From positions 91,987 to 155,986 of the forward strand of contig DIWE01000010.1 of NCBI GenBank assembly GCA_002423435.1: DNA of 64,000 nt, given 5' to 3'. A program made the position numbers and the translations under genes. Source of the stretch: Clostridiales bacterium UBA6114 (GTDB lineage Bacteria; Bacillota; Clostridia; Oscillospirales; Butyricicoccaceae). The notes below the pieces were generated by a model. That model did no database searches. It was not told where the DNA came from and was given only the letters and a program-made list of their open reading frames with translations. This document shows, in pieces, positions 48,749 through 56,251 of the stretch. Position 1 is the stretch's first letter. The number at the start of each line of letters is the position of its first letter.

Positions 48749-49270
48749 TTGAAACTATTGGAAGGTTTTGCGCTTTGTATACGCAAGATCAATGATGTAT
48801 GGGAAAAGATCATCTCTTTCATCCTGGTCATATTTACATTCGTAATGCTTTTTTCCATCCTTGTCCAAATCATTGCACGAATTTTCCGGGTCACCGTAAT
48901 TTGGACAAGCGACCTCGCGACATTCCTTTTCGTCTGGATCGCTTTTTTAGGTGCTGCAATCGCGGTCAAAACCGGGGAGCATTTCGTGGTGGATATCTTT
49001 CCGCCCAAGTGGAACGAAAATAAGGCTTTTCGGATCAGTCTGGAAATCCTGGCGATTGCGCTCCAGTTTATCGTCGGCTATGTTCTTCTCAGATACGGGA
49101 TCGACAACGTTAAGGCGCTTTCCCTGCGATATTCCTATGCGCTTGGGATCAGGCTTTCCAATATAGCCGTCGTCATACCGATTACAGGTGTGCTTTTGCT
49201 GCTCGGAACGCTGGAGCAGCTTTTGCATATCAATGAAAACAGGAAGACAGGGGGAACGGAAAATGTCTGA
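48749..49270 (+). CDS. dctQ: TRAP transporter small permease DctQ
   Basis: A 173-residue protein with four membrane helices and the DctQ pattern: INDVWEKIISFILVIFTFVM, FRVTVIWTSDLATFLFVWIA, FLGAAIAVKTGEHFVVDIF and SLRYSYALGIRLSNIAVVIP. TTG is the start, with AAAGAGGATG upstream. It overlaps dctM by eight bases. It joins the large permease to form the sodium-driven channel. Confidence 0.9.
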   Translation: MKLLEGFALCIRKINDVWEKIISFILVIFTFVMLFSILVQIIARIFRVTVIWTSDLATFLFVWIAFLGAAIAVKTGEHFVVDIFPPKWNENKAFRISLEILAIALQFIVGYVLLRYGIDNVKALSLRYSYALGIRLSNIAVVIPITGVLLLLGTLEQLLHINENRKTGGTENV

Positions 49271-50546
49271 TACCGCTTTGCTGGTTCTGCTGGTTGGGAC
49301 TTTCCTGGTTCTGACGATCCTGCGCGTTCCCGTTGCCTTCGGGCTCGCGGGAGCCTCTCTGCTTGTCCTTTTGCTGATGGGCAGGCAGCCGATTCTGGCG
49401 GTGCAGAGAATGGAGGCCGCCCTGGAGTATTACCCGTTGCTCGCGATTCCGTTTTTTATGCTGGTCGGGGTTTTGATGTCGAGCGGAACGTCCATGGAGC
49501 GGCTTTTGGATGTTTCCAGGGCCTTTATCGGCCATATGAAGGGTTCCCTTGCGCAGATCAACGTACTCGTCAGCATGATCTTCGCCGGTGTCAGCGGCAC
49601 TTCAACCTCCGATACGGCGGGAATCGGGTCCATTTTGATCCCCGCAATGGTCAGAAGCGGATACCCGAGAGGCTTTTCCGTCGCCGTCACGGCGGCCTCG
49701 TCCACAATCGGGACGATCATTCCGCCGAGCGTGCTTATGGTGGTGTTCGGTTCCGTTGCAAACGTTTCGATTGCGAAGCTGTTCCTCGCGGGTGCAATCC
49801 CGGGTGTCCTTGTGGGCGTTGTCCAGATGATCTATTCCTATGCGCTTGCCAAAAAGTACAACTGGCCGTCAAATGAGCGCGTCGCGTGGAAGGATAAGCT
49901 CAAGGCGCTTTGGAGAGGAGCGCTGCCGATGCTTGTGCCGGTGATCATTATCGTCGGTATCCTCGGCGGTATCTTTACGGCAACGGAAGCCGGAGCGATC
50001 GCGTCGGCATACGCCCTCCTGGTCGGGGTTATTTATAGAGAGATTACCTTTAGAAATGTTTTCCAGATCTTTAATAAGGCGTGCAGGATACTGGCGCTGC
50101 CACTGTTTGCGATCGCGGCGTCGACGCTGTTCGGATGGCTGCTTGCTTACCTGGACGCGCCGTCAATTGCGACCGATTTCGTTTTAAACATTACAAACTC
50201 CCCCAATGTGGGACTGATCTTTATCTTCTTGATGTTTTTTATTGTCGGAATGTTTATCGACGGCGTGCCCGCGATCATTATCTTCTCTCCGGTCGCGATG
50301 GCGATTGGAAACGCAATGGGCATATCGCCCATGCAGATTGCGATCGTCGTCTGCATGACGGCATCCCTTGGACTGATCACGCCGCCCTTCGGCCTGTGCC
50401 TGCTGTTGGCCGCCAAAATCGGCAACCTTGAAATCATACCGGCCATCAGGGCAATCATTCCGTTTATTCTGTTATTTATTCTTGTCGTGGTGCTCGTTAT
50501 ATTTGTTCCCCCGGTCGCGCTTTGGCTGCCCGGGTTCCTCTCTTAA
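49263..50546 (+). CDS. dctM: TRAP transporter large permease DctM
   Basis: A 427-residue membrane protein with about 12 helices. Landmarks are LRVPVAFGLAGASLLVLLLM, YPLLAIPFFMLVGVLMSSGT, MIFAGVSGTSTSDTAGIGSI, SSTIGTIIPPSVLMVVFGSV, GIFTATEAGAIASAYALLVG and ITPPFGLCLLLAAKIGN. The ATG overlapping dctQ is used. With DctP and DctQ it imports a carboxylic acid using an ion gradient; placement between CoA-transferase and lipoate-ligase genes suggests the acid feeds the CoA module. Confidence 0.94.
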   Translation: MSDTALLVLLVGTFLVLTILRVPVAFGLAGASLLVLLLMGRQPILAVQRMEAALEYYPLLAIPFFMLVGVLMSSGTSMERLLDVSRAFIGHMKGSLAQINVLVSMIFAGVSGTSTSDTAGIGSILIPAMVRSGYPRGFSVAVTAASSTIGTIIPPSVLMVVFGSVANVSIAKLFLAGAIPGVLVGVVQMIYSYALAKKYNWPSNERVAWKDKLKALWRGALPMLVPVIIIVGILGGIFTATEAGAIASAYALLVGVIYREITFRNVFQIFNKACRILALPLFAIAASTLFGWLLAYLDAPSIATDFVLNITNSPNVGLIFIFLMFFIVGMFIDGVPAIIIFSPVAMAIGNAMGISPMQIAIVVCMTASLGLITPPFGLCLLLAAKIGNLEIIPAIRAIIPFILLFILVVVLVIFVPPVALWLPGFLS

Positions 50547-50659
50547 ACTTCGGGAAAAAGGCGGGACGGCCTATATCCGATATTACGAAAAATACAAAGA
50601 ATTAAAATATGCGGATTTTTATTTCTTGCTGTCGTAAAGAGCATCGGCCCTATTGTATA

Positions 50660-50707
50660 CAAATCACAAACCGCCTGCCGGAGAGTTCTTCGGCAGGCGA
50701 TTTGTTT
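50660..50707 (+). terminator. terminator of the TRAP operon
   Basis: CGCCTGCCG (50672-50680) pairs with CGGCAGGCG (50691-50699), extended by CAAA/TTTG, and followed by TTTGTTTG. Confidence 0.75.
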
Positions 50708-50736
50708 GCCCATTAGACCAAAAGAATCGGTTTCGC

Positions 50737-50764
50737 TTGACATATGCGGCACCGCATATATAAA
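50737..50764 (+). promoter_or_regulatory. lplA promoter with embedded operator
   Basis: TTGACA (50737-50742), 16-base spacer, TATAAA (50759-50764). The spacer is a perfect dyad ATATGCGG-CA-CCGCATAT (50742-50759), placed so that a bound repressor would block both boxes. Confidence 0.75.
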
Positions 50765-50791
50765 ATATATCAAAACGGAGGGTGAGACATT

Positions 50792-51781
50792 ATGCTGTAT
50801 CTGGAATCTTCCAGTACCGATCCGCATTTCAACCTTGCGCTGGAACAATACGTATTCGATAAGATGGATCCTTCTCAGGAATATTTTATGCTCTGGCAAA
50901 ACGACAACGCCATCATCGTCGGGAAATATCAAAATACGGTTTCTGAGATCAATCTGGATTACGTAAGGTCCCGCGGTATCCGCGTTGTACGACGCCTCTC
51001 GGGGGGAGGCGCCGTTTATCATGATCTGGGCAATTTGAATTTTACCTTCATCGTTAACGGCGGCAAAGCAGGCGCCCTTGATTTCAATATGTTCTGCGGT
51101 CCCGTCGCTCAGGCGCTGCAAAAGCTGGGAGTCAATGCGCAGATAAACGGCAGAAACGATATCACGATTGACGGGAAAAAGTTTTCCGGCAATTCTCAGT
51201 ATATCAAAAACGGACGAATCATGCATCATGGCACCATCCTGTTTGATTCCGATTTGGATACGGTCGCAAATTCCCTCATGGTATCGGCCGACAAAATCGA
51301 GTCGAAAGGCGTCGCATCGGTCAGGAGCAGGGTTACAAACGTAAAGGAGCATCTGTCGGCGGATATCTCGGTGAGGGAATTTAAAGAGCTGCTGCTCTTG
51401 TACATGTTTGCGAATCAGCCGATAAAACGCATTGAACTGACTGAAAGCGACATCCTCTGCGTCCGGGAAATCCAGAAGCAGCGCTATGATACCTGGGAAT
51501 GGAATTTCGGAGCCTCGCCGCGCTACCGTATCCATAAGGAGCGGCGGGTGCCAAACTGCGGAAAAATTGAGCTTTACATGGAAGTCGGCAATGGGAAGAT
51601 CACGGATCTGCTGTTTTTCGGAGATTTTTTTGGCAGCGGCGACGTAAAGGATGTCGCGGAGGCCGTCATAGGCTGCAGCGTGCGGGAGGATGAGCTCGGC
51701 TCCGCCCTCTCGGGAATCGATATCGGGCAATATTTCAATAACCTTTCCAGGGAGCAACTGGTCCAAATTATTTTACAGTGA
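50792..51781 (+). CDS. lplA: lipoate-protein ligase
   Basis: A 329-residue enzyme of the LplA/LplJ family: TDPHFNLALEQYVFDKMDPS, NDNAIIVGKYQNTVSEIN, RRLSGGGAVYHDLGNLNFTF and the Lys motif TIDGKKFSGNSQYIKNGRIM with the catalytic lysine, plus a C-terminal accessory domain (TWEWNFGASPRYRIHKERRV). It activates lipoate with ATP and attaches it to lipoyl domains of 2-oxoacid dehydrogenases or GcvH. None of these targets is encoded in the window. It has its own promoter with a perfect 18-bp dyad. The reason for placement beside a TRAP importer is unclear. Confidence 0.93.
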   Translation: MLYLESSSTDPHFNLALEQYVFDKMDPSQEYFMLWQNDNAIIVGKYQNTVSEINLDYVRSRGIRVVRRLSGGGAVYHDLGNLNFTFIVNGGKAGALDFNMFCGPVAQALQKLGVNAQINGRNDITIDGKKFSGNSQYIKNGRIMHHGTILFDSDLDTVANSLMVSADKIESKGVASVRSRVTNVKEHLSADISVREFKELLLLYMFANQPIKRIELTESDILCVREIQKQRYDTWEWNFGASPRYRIHKERRVPNCGKIELYMEVGNGKITDLLFFGDFFGSGDVKDVAEAVIGCSVREDELGSALSGIDIGQYFNNLSREQLVQIILQ

Positions 51782-51899
51782 TGTAACGGCCGACAGAGAC
51801 GAGCGAAGCCGGCTTTCCCGGGTAATGCTTCGCGCTATCCGGGAGTAACATTAAAAAGTTGCGCCGGCCGCGCCGAATAGCTTTCCTGGCGAATGATAA

Positions 51900-51934
51900 A
51901 GGGGCCGGCCTAAAAATTTTTCAGGCCGGCCCCT
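51900..51934. terminator. convergent terminator
   Basis: AGGGGCCGGCCT and AGGCCGGCCCCT form a perfect 12-bp stem around an A/T loop, between the ends of lplA (+) and the IclR gene (-). T-runs beside the stem are poor, so termination strength is uncertain. Confidence 0.65.
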
Positions 51935-51959
51935 ATCAGAAAAATATTTGATTTTCGTT

Positions 51960-52730
51960 TTATGAGCCGCCAAGCTGCTTTGAGATCTTTTTGCTCGCCT
52001 TTATAAGGAGCTGCGCCATGCCCTCGACCCGGGACGGCGGCAGCTCCGCCGCAACCCCTCCCAGACTGATGGCGGCGACTACGTTCTGGTTCCAGTCAAA
52101 GACGGGCACGCCGATGCCCCTGATAAAGTTCTCGCTTTCGCTGTTGTCGATGGAATACCCGTGTTTCTTGATTTCTTCGAGCTCATTTAAGAATTGGTCT
52201 ATACTGGTGATTGTGTTTTCCGTATGCTTTGCAAAATCCATTTTGGCGAATATTTTCTGACGGGTTTCCTCGTTTTGCCACGCGACAAGCGCTTTTCCCG
52301 CCGCGCTCGCATGCATTTTTATTTTTCCGCCCACCGTGGTTTTCCGGATCGCATAAACCCTCGCGTCAACCTTTTCGATGAAAATACCCTCGTACTCATC
52401 GTTAATGATGCCCAAATGAGTCGTAAGGTCGGTTTTTTCCGTCAATTCCCGGAGTATTTCACCCGAAATGGTCCTTAAGTTTATTTTTTTCGACATGGCA
52501 TAACCCAGCTCAAACAGCCTGATCCCCAGCTCAAACTCGCTGTTTTCCTTCTGAGACAAAAACCCATGCTTCTTTAAGGATTGCAGCAAACGATATGTAC
52601 TCGATTTGGGCAGGTCCAGGTCCATATAGATATTTGTAAAATAGGCGCCGTCGCTTTGTTTTATATAATCCAGAATCTTATCGGCTTTCGCTATGGCGTC
52701 GACGTCGTAATCCCGTTTGCTTTCTTTCAT
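51960..52730 (-). CDS. IclR family transcriptional regulator (copy 2)
   Basis: A 256-residue paralogue of the regulator at 14411: YDVDAIAKADKILDYIKQSD, PKSSTYRLLQSLKKHGFLSQ, THLGIINDEYEGIFIEKVDA, HASAAGKALVAWQNEETRQK and RGIGVPVFDWNQNVVAAISL. Both have the same domain order and length. It is transcribed toward the CoA/TRAP/lplA genes from a consensus promoter. Operator-like AAGTTC elements are found after its own promoter and after the promoter at 44917, so it is the likely controller of that module. Confidence 0.92.
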   Translation of the reverse strand: MKESKRDYDVDAIAKADKILDYIKQSDGAYFTNIYMDLDLPKSSTYRLLQSLKKHGFLSQKENSEFELGIRLFELGYAMSKKINLRTISGEILRELTEKTDLTTHLGIINDEYEGIFIEKVDARVYAIRKTTVGGKIKMHASAAGKALVAWQNEETRQKIFAKMDFAKHTENTITSIDQFLNELEEIKKHGYSIDNSESENFIRGIGVPVFDWNQNVVAAISLGGVAAELPPSRVEGMAQLLIKASKKISKQLGGS

Positions 52731-52754
52731 ACATACCTCTGCGTTTTATATTTT

Positions 52755-52809
52755 GAACTTGTTTTTATTTTTATGATTTAACTATAAAGCACCTGCCCCT
52801 TACTGTCAA
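52755..52809 (-). promoter_or_regulatory. promoter and putative operator of the second IclR gene
   Basis: On the minus strand TTGACA (52809-52804), 17-base spacer, TATAGT (52786-52781). GAACTTGTTTTTATTT (plus strand, 52755-52770) lies just downstream and matches GAACCTGTTTCTATAT (14375) and GAACTTATTTCTATAT (15198) at 13 of 16 positions each. Confidence 0.65.
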
Positions 52810-52857
52810 GATCCCGGGAGATGAATTATGACAAATAGCGGAATCAAAAAAATCCAT

Positions 52858-53859
52858 TTATACAATATATTCGATTCTTACTTCGGGCAGGTTTTTTTTG
52901 ATTTCATTTTGCAAAAACAGCCCCCCCTCTTCCCTTAACGGCTGTTTGTAGCAGTATTTGCCCCTGCCGCGCCCCGTCATCCGCTCTTTGTCGTAAAGCT
53001 CGACTGCATTCGGGAAAGCCTCGCTGTTGATCATCCGGTGAACATAGCTGTAGGTCATGAAGATAACCTCGATAAACAGCTGACGCTTTGCATTTTCGCT
53101 TAAGCACTCGCGCAGCCTTTTAAGGAGGCCGGAATAGAGCTCCTTCCAGCCGGGCAGCATAATGACGGGAGCAATGATGAGCCCCGTTTTGTAATTTGCA
53201 TCGCAAAGCTTGTTGATCGCCGCAATCCGCGCATCGAGCGGGGATGTGCCGAATTCAACCTTTTTGATGATTTCCTCGGGATTTACGCTCATACGGATAA
53301 TCGTCCTGCCGTTGTGGTTTAAGGAAAGAAGGGGATCGACCATATCGAATTTCGTCGGCAGGGTGAGGTAGCCCTTTTGCATTTTCCCGTAATTCTCGAT
53401 TGTCCAGACAAGATTTCCCGTAATTTCGTTTTCCAGGACCAGGTCGCTGTTGCTGCCGATTTCAAAGGTGAGGTCCCGGCCGCTTCTCTCGGCGGTTTTT
53501 TTTATTTTCGAAAGCATTTCCTCGCGGTTTACAAAAAGCCTTAAATAGGCGCATTTATTAAAATTGCAGACGAGATAACAATAAAGGCAGGCGGCCGAAC
53601 AGCCGGACGACGTATAGGGCACCAGAAAGTCCGACGTCTTGTGATTTTCGGTGTATTTATGCGTTTTCCGGACGGCGACGACGATCGCATGCTTCATCCG
53701 CGCAAACTCGCGATTCGGGTTTCCCCGGAGCTCGGGGATATTGTTGTGGTTTTCAATCGGCACCCATAAAAGATGCGCGTATTTTTCGCGCAGCCGTTTT
53801 CCGAGCTCGTAGCGGAGCGCGGCTTCCTCATAATATACTTTATTCGGTTCCCGCAGCAT
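52858..53859 (-). CDS. splB: spore photoproduct lyase
   Basis: A 333-residue radical-SAM enzyme with the SPL-type cluster motif SSGCSAACLYCYL (Cys87, Cys91, Cys94; CxxxCxxC), upstream HAIVVAVRKTHKYTENHKTS, then ERSGRDLTFEIGSNSDLVLE and FGTSPLDARIAAINKLCDAN. It reverses the UV-induced thymine dimer of spore DNA during germination, using S-adenosylmethionine and a [4Fe-4S] cluster. It directly follows (zero-base gap) a helical-bundle protein gene on the same strand. Length and motifs match SplB; the C-terminal GRGKYCYK cysteine may take part in catalysis or stability, which is not established here. Confidence 0.93.
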   Translation of the reverse strand: MLREPNKVYYEEAALRYELGKRLREKYAHLLWVPIENHNNIPELRGNPNREFARMKHAIVVAVRKTHKYTENHKTSDFLVPYTSSGCSAACLYCYLVCNFNKCAYLRLFVNREEMLSKIKKTAERSGRDLTFEIGSNSDLVLENEITGNLVWTIENYGKMQKGYLTLPTKFDMVDPLLSLNHNGRTIIRMSVNPEEIIKKVEFGTSPLDARIAAINKLCDANYKTGLIIAPVIMLPGWKELYSGLLKRLRECLSENAKRQLFIEVIFMTYSYVHRMINSEAFPNAVELYDKERMTGRGRGKYCYKQPLREEGGLFLQNEIKKNLPEVRIEYIV

Positions 53860-54291
53860 TTATAAAAACCTCTTGCACGCTTCGATATTTTGTTGCTCGA
53901 ACGCAAGAAGCCGCTCGCCCAGCGACAGGATATCGCCCTCGGCATCCTTATACATTTTAAGCTTTTTGGTGATATCGATCACGCCGAGCATATTTCCCTC
54001 GATCAGCATTTCAGACATGTGCGAGGGCGATTTGTCCGTCAGGGTTCCGGCGTGCAGCGCGAGGCGGGTCGATACCTTTTTCCTGGCGCAGATTCCACGG
54101 GCCCCGTAATTCGAAAGCTCCTTCTTCTTTTGTTCCGCCATATCCAATATGGTGTTGTACTCCTGAAATTGGGAATCAAGTACCGAGTGAAACTCATTGT
54201 CCCCGTTGATCTTTAAAAAATGCTTCAGCGTGTTGCGTCCCACTTGTGAATTCTGATAAATATCGTTTAACAGCTCGATATCCGCGTTCAT
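53860..54291 (-). CDS. helical-bundle protein co-transcribed with splB
   Basis: A 143-residue, almost entirely helical protein (NADIELLNDIYQNSQVGRNT, EFHSVLDSQFQEYNTILDMA, MSEMLIEGNMLGVIDITKKL, LSLGERLLAFEQQNIEACKR). The pattern of four amphipathic helices with acidic/His positions resembles ferritin-like or DUF2383-type bundles, but I do not recognise a named family. It ends one base before the ATG of splB, so the two are co-expressed and it may be a spore protein. It is not the SplA regulator, which is a TRAP-like small protein. Confidence 0.7.
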   Translation of the reverse strand: MNADIELLNDIYQNSQVGRNTLKHFLKINGDNEFHSVLDSQFQEYNTILDMAEQKKKELSNYGARGICARKKVSTRLALHAGTLTDKSPSHMSEMLIEGNMLGVIDITKKLKMYKDAEGDILSLGERLLAFEQQNIEACKRFL

Positions 54292-54375
54292 TAAAAGAAC
54301 CCCCCTTTTTAAATAGTTTCACCCGTTATAAAAAAATTATGATAGGCTCCGGGCCTGGCAATAAAACCCCCGTGT

Positions 54376-54406
54376 GGTATCATATCCATATGACGGATAT
54401 GATACC
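54376..54406. promoter_or_regulatory. perfect 12-bp inverted repeat between divergent genes
   Basis: GGTATCATATCC (54376-54387) and GGATATGATACC (54395-54406) flank ATATGAC. It lies between the minus-strand splB pair and the plus-strand Cys-rich gene, about equally far from both starts. No T-run follows on either side, so an operator is more likely than a terminator. Confidence 0.65.
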
Positions 54407-54486
54407 GGATTTTAAGGCCCGTTTGATTGGGCTTTTGCCGCAGCTGTCAGAAGATAGCATATTATCAATCAGGAGGGCGACAACCG

Positions 54487-54678
54487 ATGAAACTGGAAAA
54501 CGGGCTTTTAAGCTGCAACTGCCCGAAGAAAAAATGCGTCCGCCACGGCAGATGCGCCGAATGCATAGAGCATCATAAAAGCTCCAGGCGGCCGCCTTAC
54601 TGCAAAAAAGAGAAATCCGGCCGGTCGTCAAAAATGAGAATGAAAAAGGGCCGGACGTCCGGCCCCGCCGATTTGTAA
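54487..54678 (+). CDS. Cys-rich 63-residue protein
   Basis: A small basic protein beginning MKLENGLLSCNCPKKKCVRH and continuing GRCAECIEHHKSSRRPPYCK. Six cysteines plus histidines (CNCPKKKC, CAEC, HH, C) suggest a zinc-binding or Fe-S knuckle. AGGAGG is nine bases before the ATG. Homologous short proteins are known to me as common uncharacterised clostridial ORFs, but function is unknown. The gene ends 16 bases before the minus-strand gerAB stop. Its position beside spore genes may be coincidence. Confidence 0.72.
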   Translation: MKLENGLLSCNCPKKKCVRHGRCAECIEHHKSSRRPPYCKKEKSGRSSKMRMKKGRTSGPADL

Positions 54679-54694
54679 AATGCGTCTTAAACGG

Positions 54695-56251
54695 CTAGGA
54701 GCCCGGCGACCGCTCCATCCCGCCGTTACCCGCCGCCTTATTGTCCCCAGGATTTTGCGGATCGGGCTGCGTTTTGCCGGATGCCTCCGGCTTGCCTTGG
54801 TTGGGGTCTTGCTGGCCGGGCTGCGTTTTGCCGGATGCCTCCGGCTTGCCTTGATTGGGATCCTGCTGACCGGGCTGCGTTTTGCCGGATGCCTCCGGCT
54901 TGCCTTGATTGGGATCCTGCTGACCGGGCTGCGTTTTGCCGCCGGGTTCCGGCTTGCCCTGATTGGGATCTTGCTGACCGGGCTGCGTCTTGCCGCCGGG
55001 TTCCGGCTTGCCTTGATTGGGATCTTGCTGACCGGGCTGCGTTTTGCCGCCGGACTCCGGCTTGCCCTGGTTGGGATCTTGCGGATTGCCCGCCGCCTGT
55101 TTGCCGGAAGGCCCGGCATTTTCGGCCTCCGATTTTTTTTGCTGCAACATCCCATCGATTGTTTTCTTCCTGAGTAAATATATAATCAAAATGATAAGGG
55201 GCAGGGCGAACGTAAAGGGCAGAATAATAAACGGGAAAATCCGATCCGATGTCAGTTTTAAGATAACATTGGATTTGTTCAGCGCGGGTATCATGCAAAG
55301 GGCAAACCCTATAGCGGCTATGGGAATGACAAAGCCCCTGTGCGATTTGGTCTTGAAGACGCCCGAGAGAAGGTAGCACGCCATAAAATTGTAAAGCGCC
55401 AGCTTCAGAATAAGCCCCGGAAACCAGGCCAGCGTGTTTATGGCCTGCACCCTCTGGATGAAATCGTATCCGCTGACCTGCCGTGAAAAAACGAAATACG
55501 GGTTGAACTCGTTTTTTGCGAAATCGATGCCCAGAACAAAAATGGTCGGCAAAAGGATCAGAGCAAAGGAAATGCCGAATACAATCAGTGCCCGTGTATA
55601 AGTTTTGTTGATATTTGCTTTTTGCTCCAGGAAACATGAGAAAACGAAGAAAATCAATATTTCCGAATATCTCGCGCCGGTGGAGAAGGCCCCCGTGTTC
55701 AGTTCGGAAAGGGTGGAATCGGAGAGAATCGGAAACAGCACCTTGAAATCCATCTGATGGATTCCAAGAAGGCAAAAAATGACGATTGTAAGCATCAGAA
55801 AGGAAACGATAAAGACAGCCAGCCGGCCGAGTGTCCCCGCGCCGTTGATGGAGGCGTAGATAATAGGGATGATCAGGTAAAGCAAAAAAGCCCATGTCGG
55901 CGTTTCGGGGAAAATCGCGACGCTTGAGAAGATCGCGCCGAGCAGCATGCAGGCCGAGAAACAGAAGAGAAAAAAAGAGACGAAAAAGAACGGCAGGATC
56001 TTCCCGAAAAATTTCCCCGTGACCATTTCAAGCATCTCGTTAATGGTAAATCCTCTGAAAACATTCATCAGGATTAACGCCGGAGCGTTTATGACGGCAA
56101 TATAAAAAAATGCAAAGATCAGTGAAATCCATACATCCTGGTTGGCGGGCGGGGAATTTAAGATCGGCAAAAACGTATAGGGGAACATCAAAGCGCTCCC
56201 GACGGACATCATGATAAGCTGAACAGAGGTAATTTGGGGCTTACTGTTCAT
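54695..56251 (-). CDS. gerAB: GerAB family germination permease with repeat tail
   Basis: A 518-residue protein. The first 380 residues have about ten membrane helices and the GerAB (APC-type) pattern: ITSVQLIMMSVGSALMFPYT, INEMLEMVTGKFFGKILPFF, GRLAVFIVSFLMLTIVIF. The last 140 residues are extraordinary: six near-identical 18-residue units (consensus QDPNQGKPEASGKTQPGQ) followed by DPQNPGDNKAAGNGG. This hydrophilic tail, unusual for GerAB, is probably exposed on one face of the spore inner membrane. It overlaps the gerAC end by 11 bases. GerA receptors trigger germination on nutrient binding. Confidence 0.9.
   Translation of the reverse strand: MNSKPQITSVQLIMMSVGSALMFPYTFLPILNSPPANQDVWISLIFAFFYIAVINAPALILMNVFRGFTINEMLEMVTGKFFGKILPFFFVSFFLFCFSACMLLGAIFSSVAIFPETPTWAFLLYLIIPIIYASINGAGTLGRLAVFIVSFLMLTIVIFCLLGIHQMDFKVLFPILSDSTLSELNTGAFSTGARYSEILIFFVFSCFLEQKANINKTYTRALIVFGISFALILLPTIFVLGIDFAKNEFNPYFVFSRQVSGYDFIQRVQAINTLAWFPGLILKLALYNFMACYLLSGVFKTKSHRGFVIPIAAIGFALCMIPALNKSNVILKLTSDRIFPFIILPFTFALPLIILIIYLLRKKTIDGMLQQKKSEAENAGPSGKQAAGNPQDPNQGKPESGGKTQPGQQDPNQGKPEPGGKTQPGQQDPNQGKPEPGGKTQPGQQDPNQGKPEASGKTQPGQQDPNQGKPEASGKTQPGQQDPNQGKPEASGKTQPDPQNPGDNKAAGNGGMERSPGS
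54764..55081 (-). repeat. 54-bp tandem repeats in the gerAB 3' end
   Basis: Six in-frame copies (the outermost one short) of a 54-base unit coding for QDPNQGKPExxGKTQPGQ. Three copies read EAS, two EPG and one ESG at the variable position, and nucleotide identity between copies is very high, implying recent expansion and length variability. Confidence 0.9.

Noticed and set aside
54764..55081. Possible CRISPR array because of regular repeats
   Set aside because: Repeats are directly adjacent with no unique spacers, are in frame with gerAB and translate to a conserved 18-residue unit.
54680..55177. Plus-strand open frame with Leu/Arg/Gly repeats opposite gerAB
   Set aside because: Its repeats are simply the reverse reading of the 54-bp gerAB repeats; no start signal.
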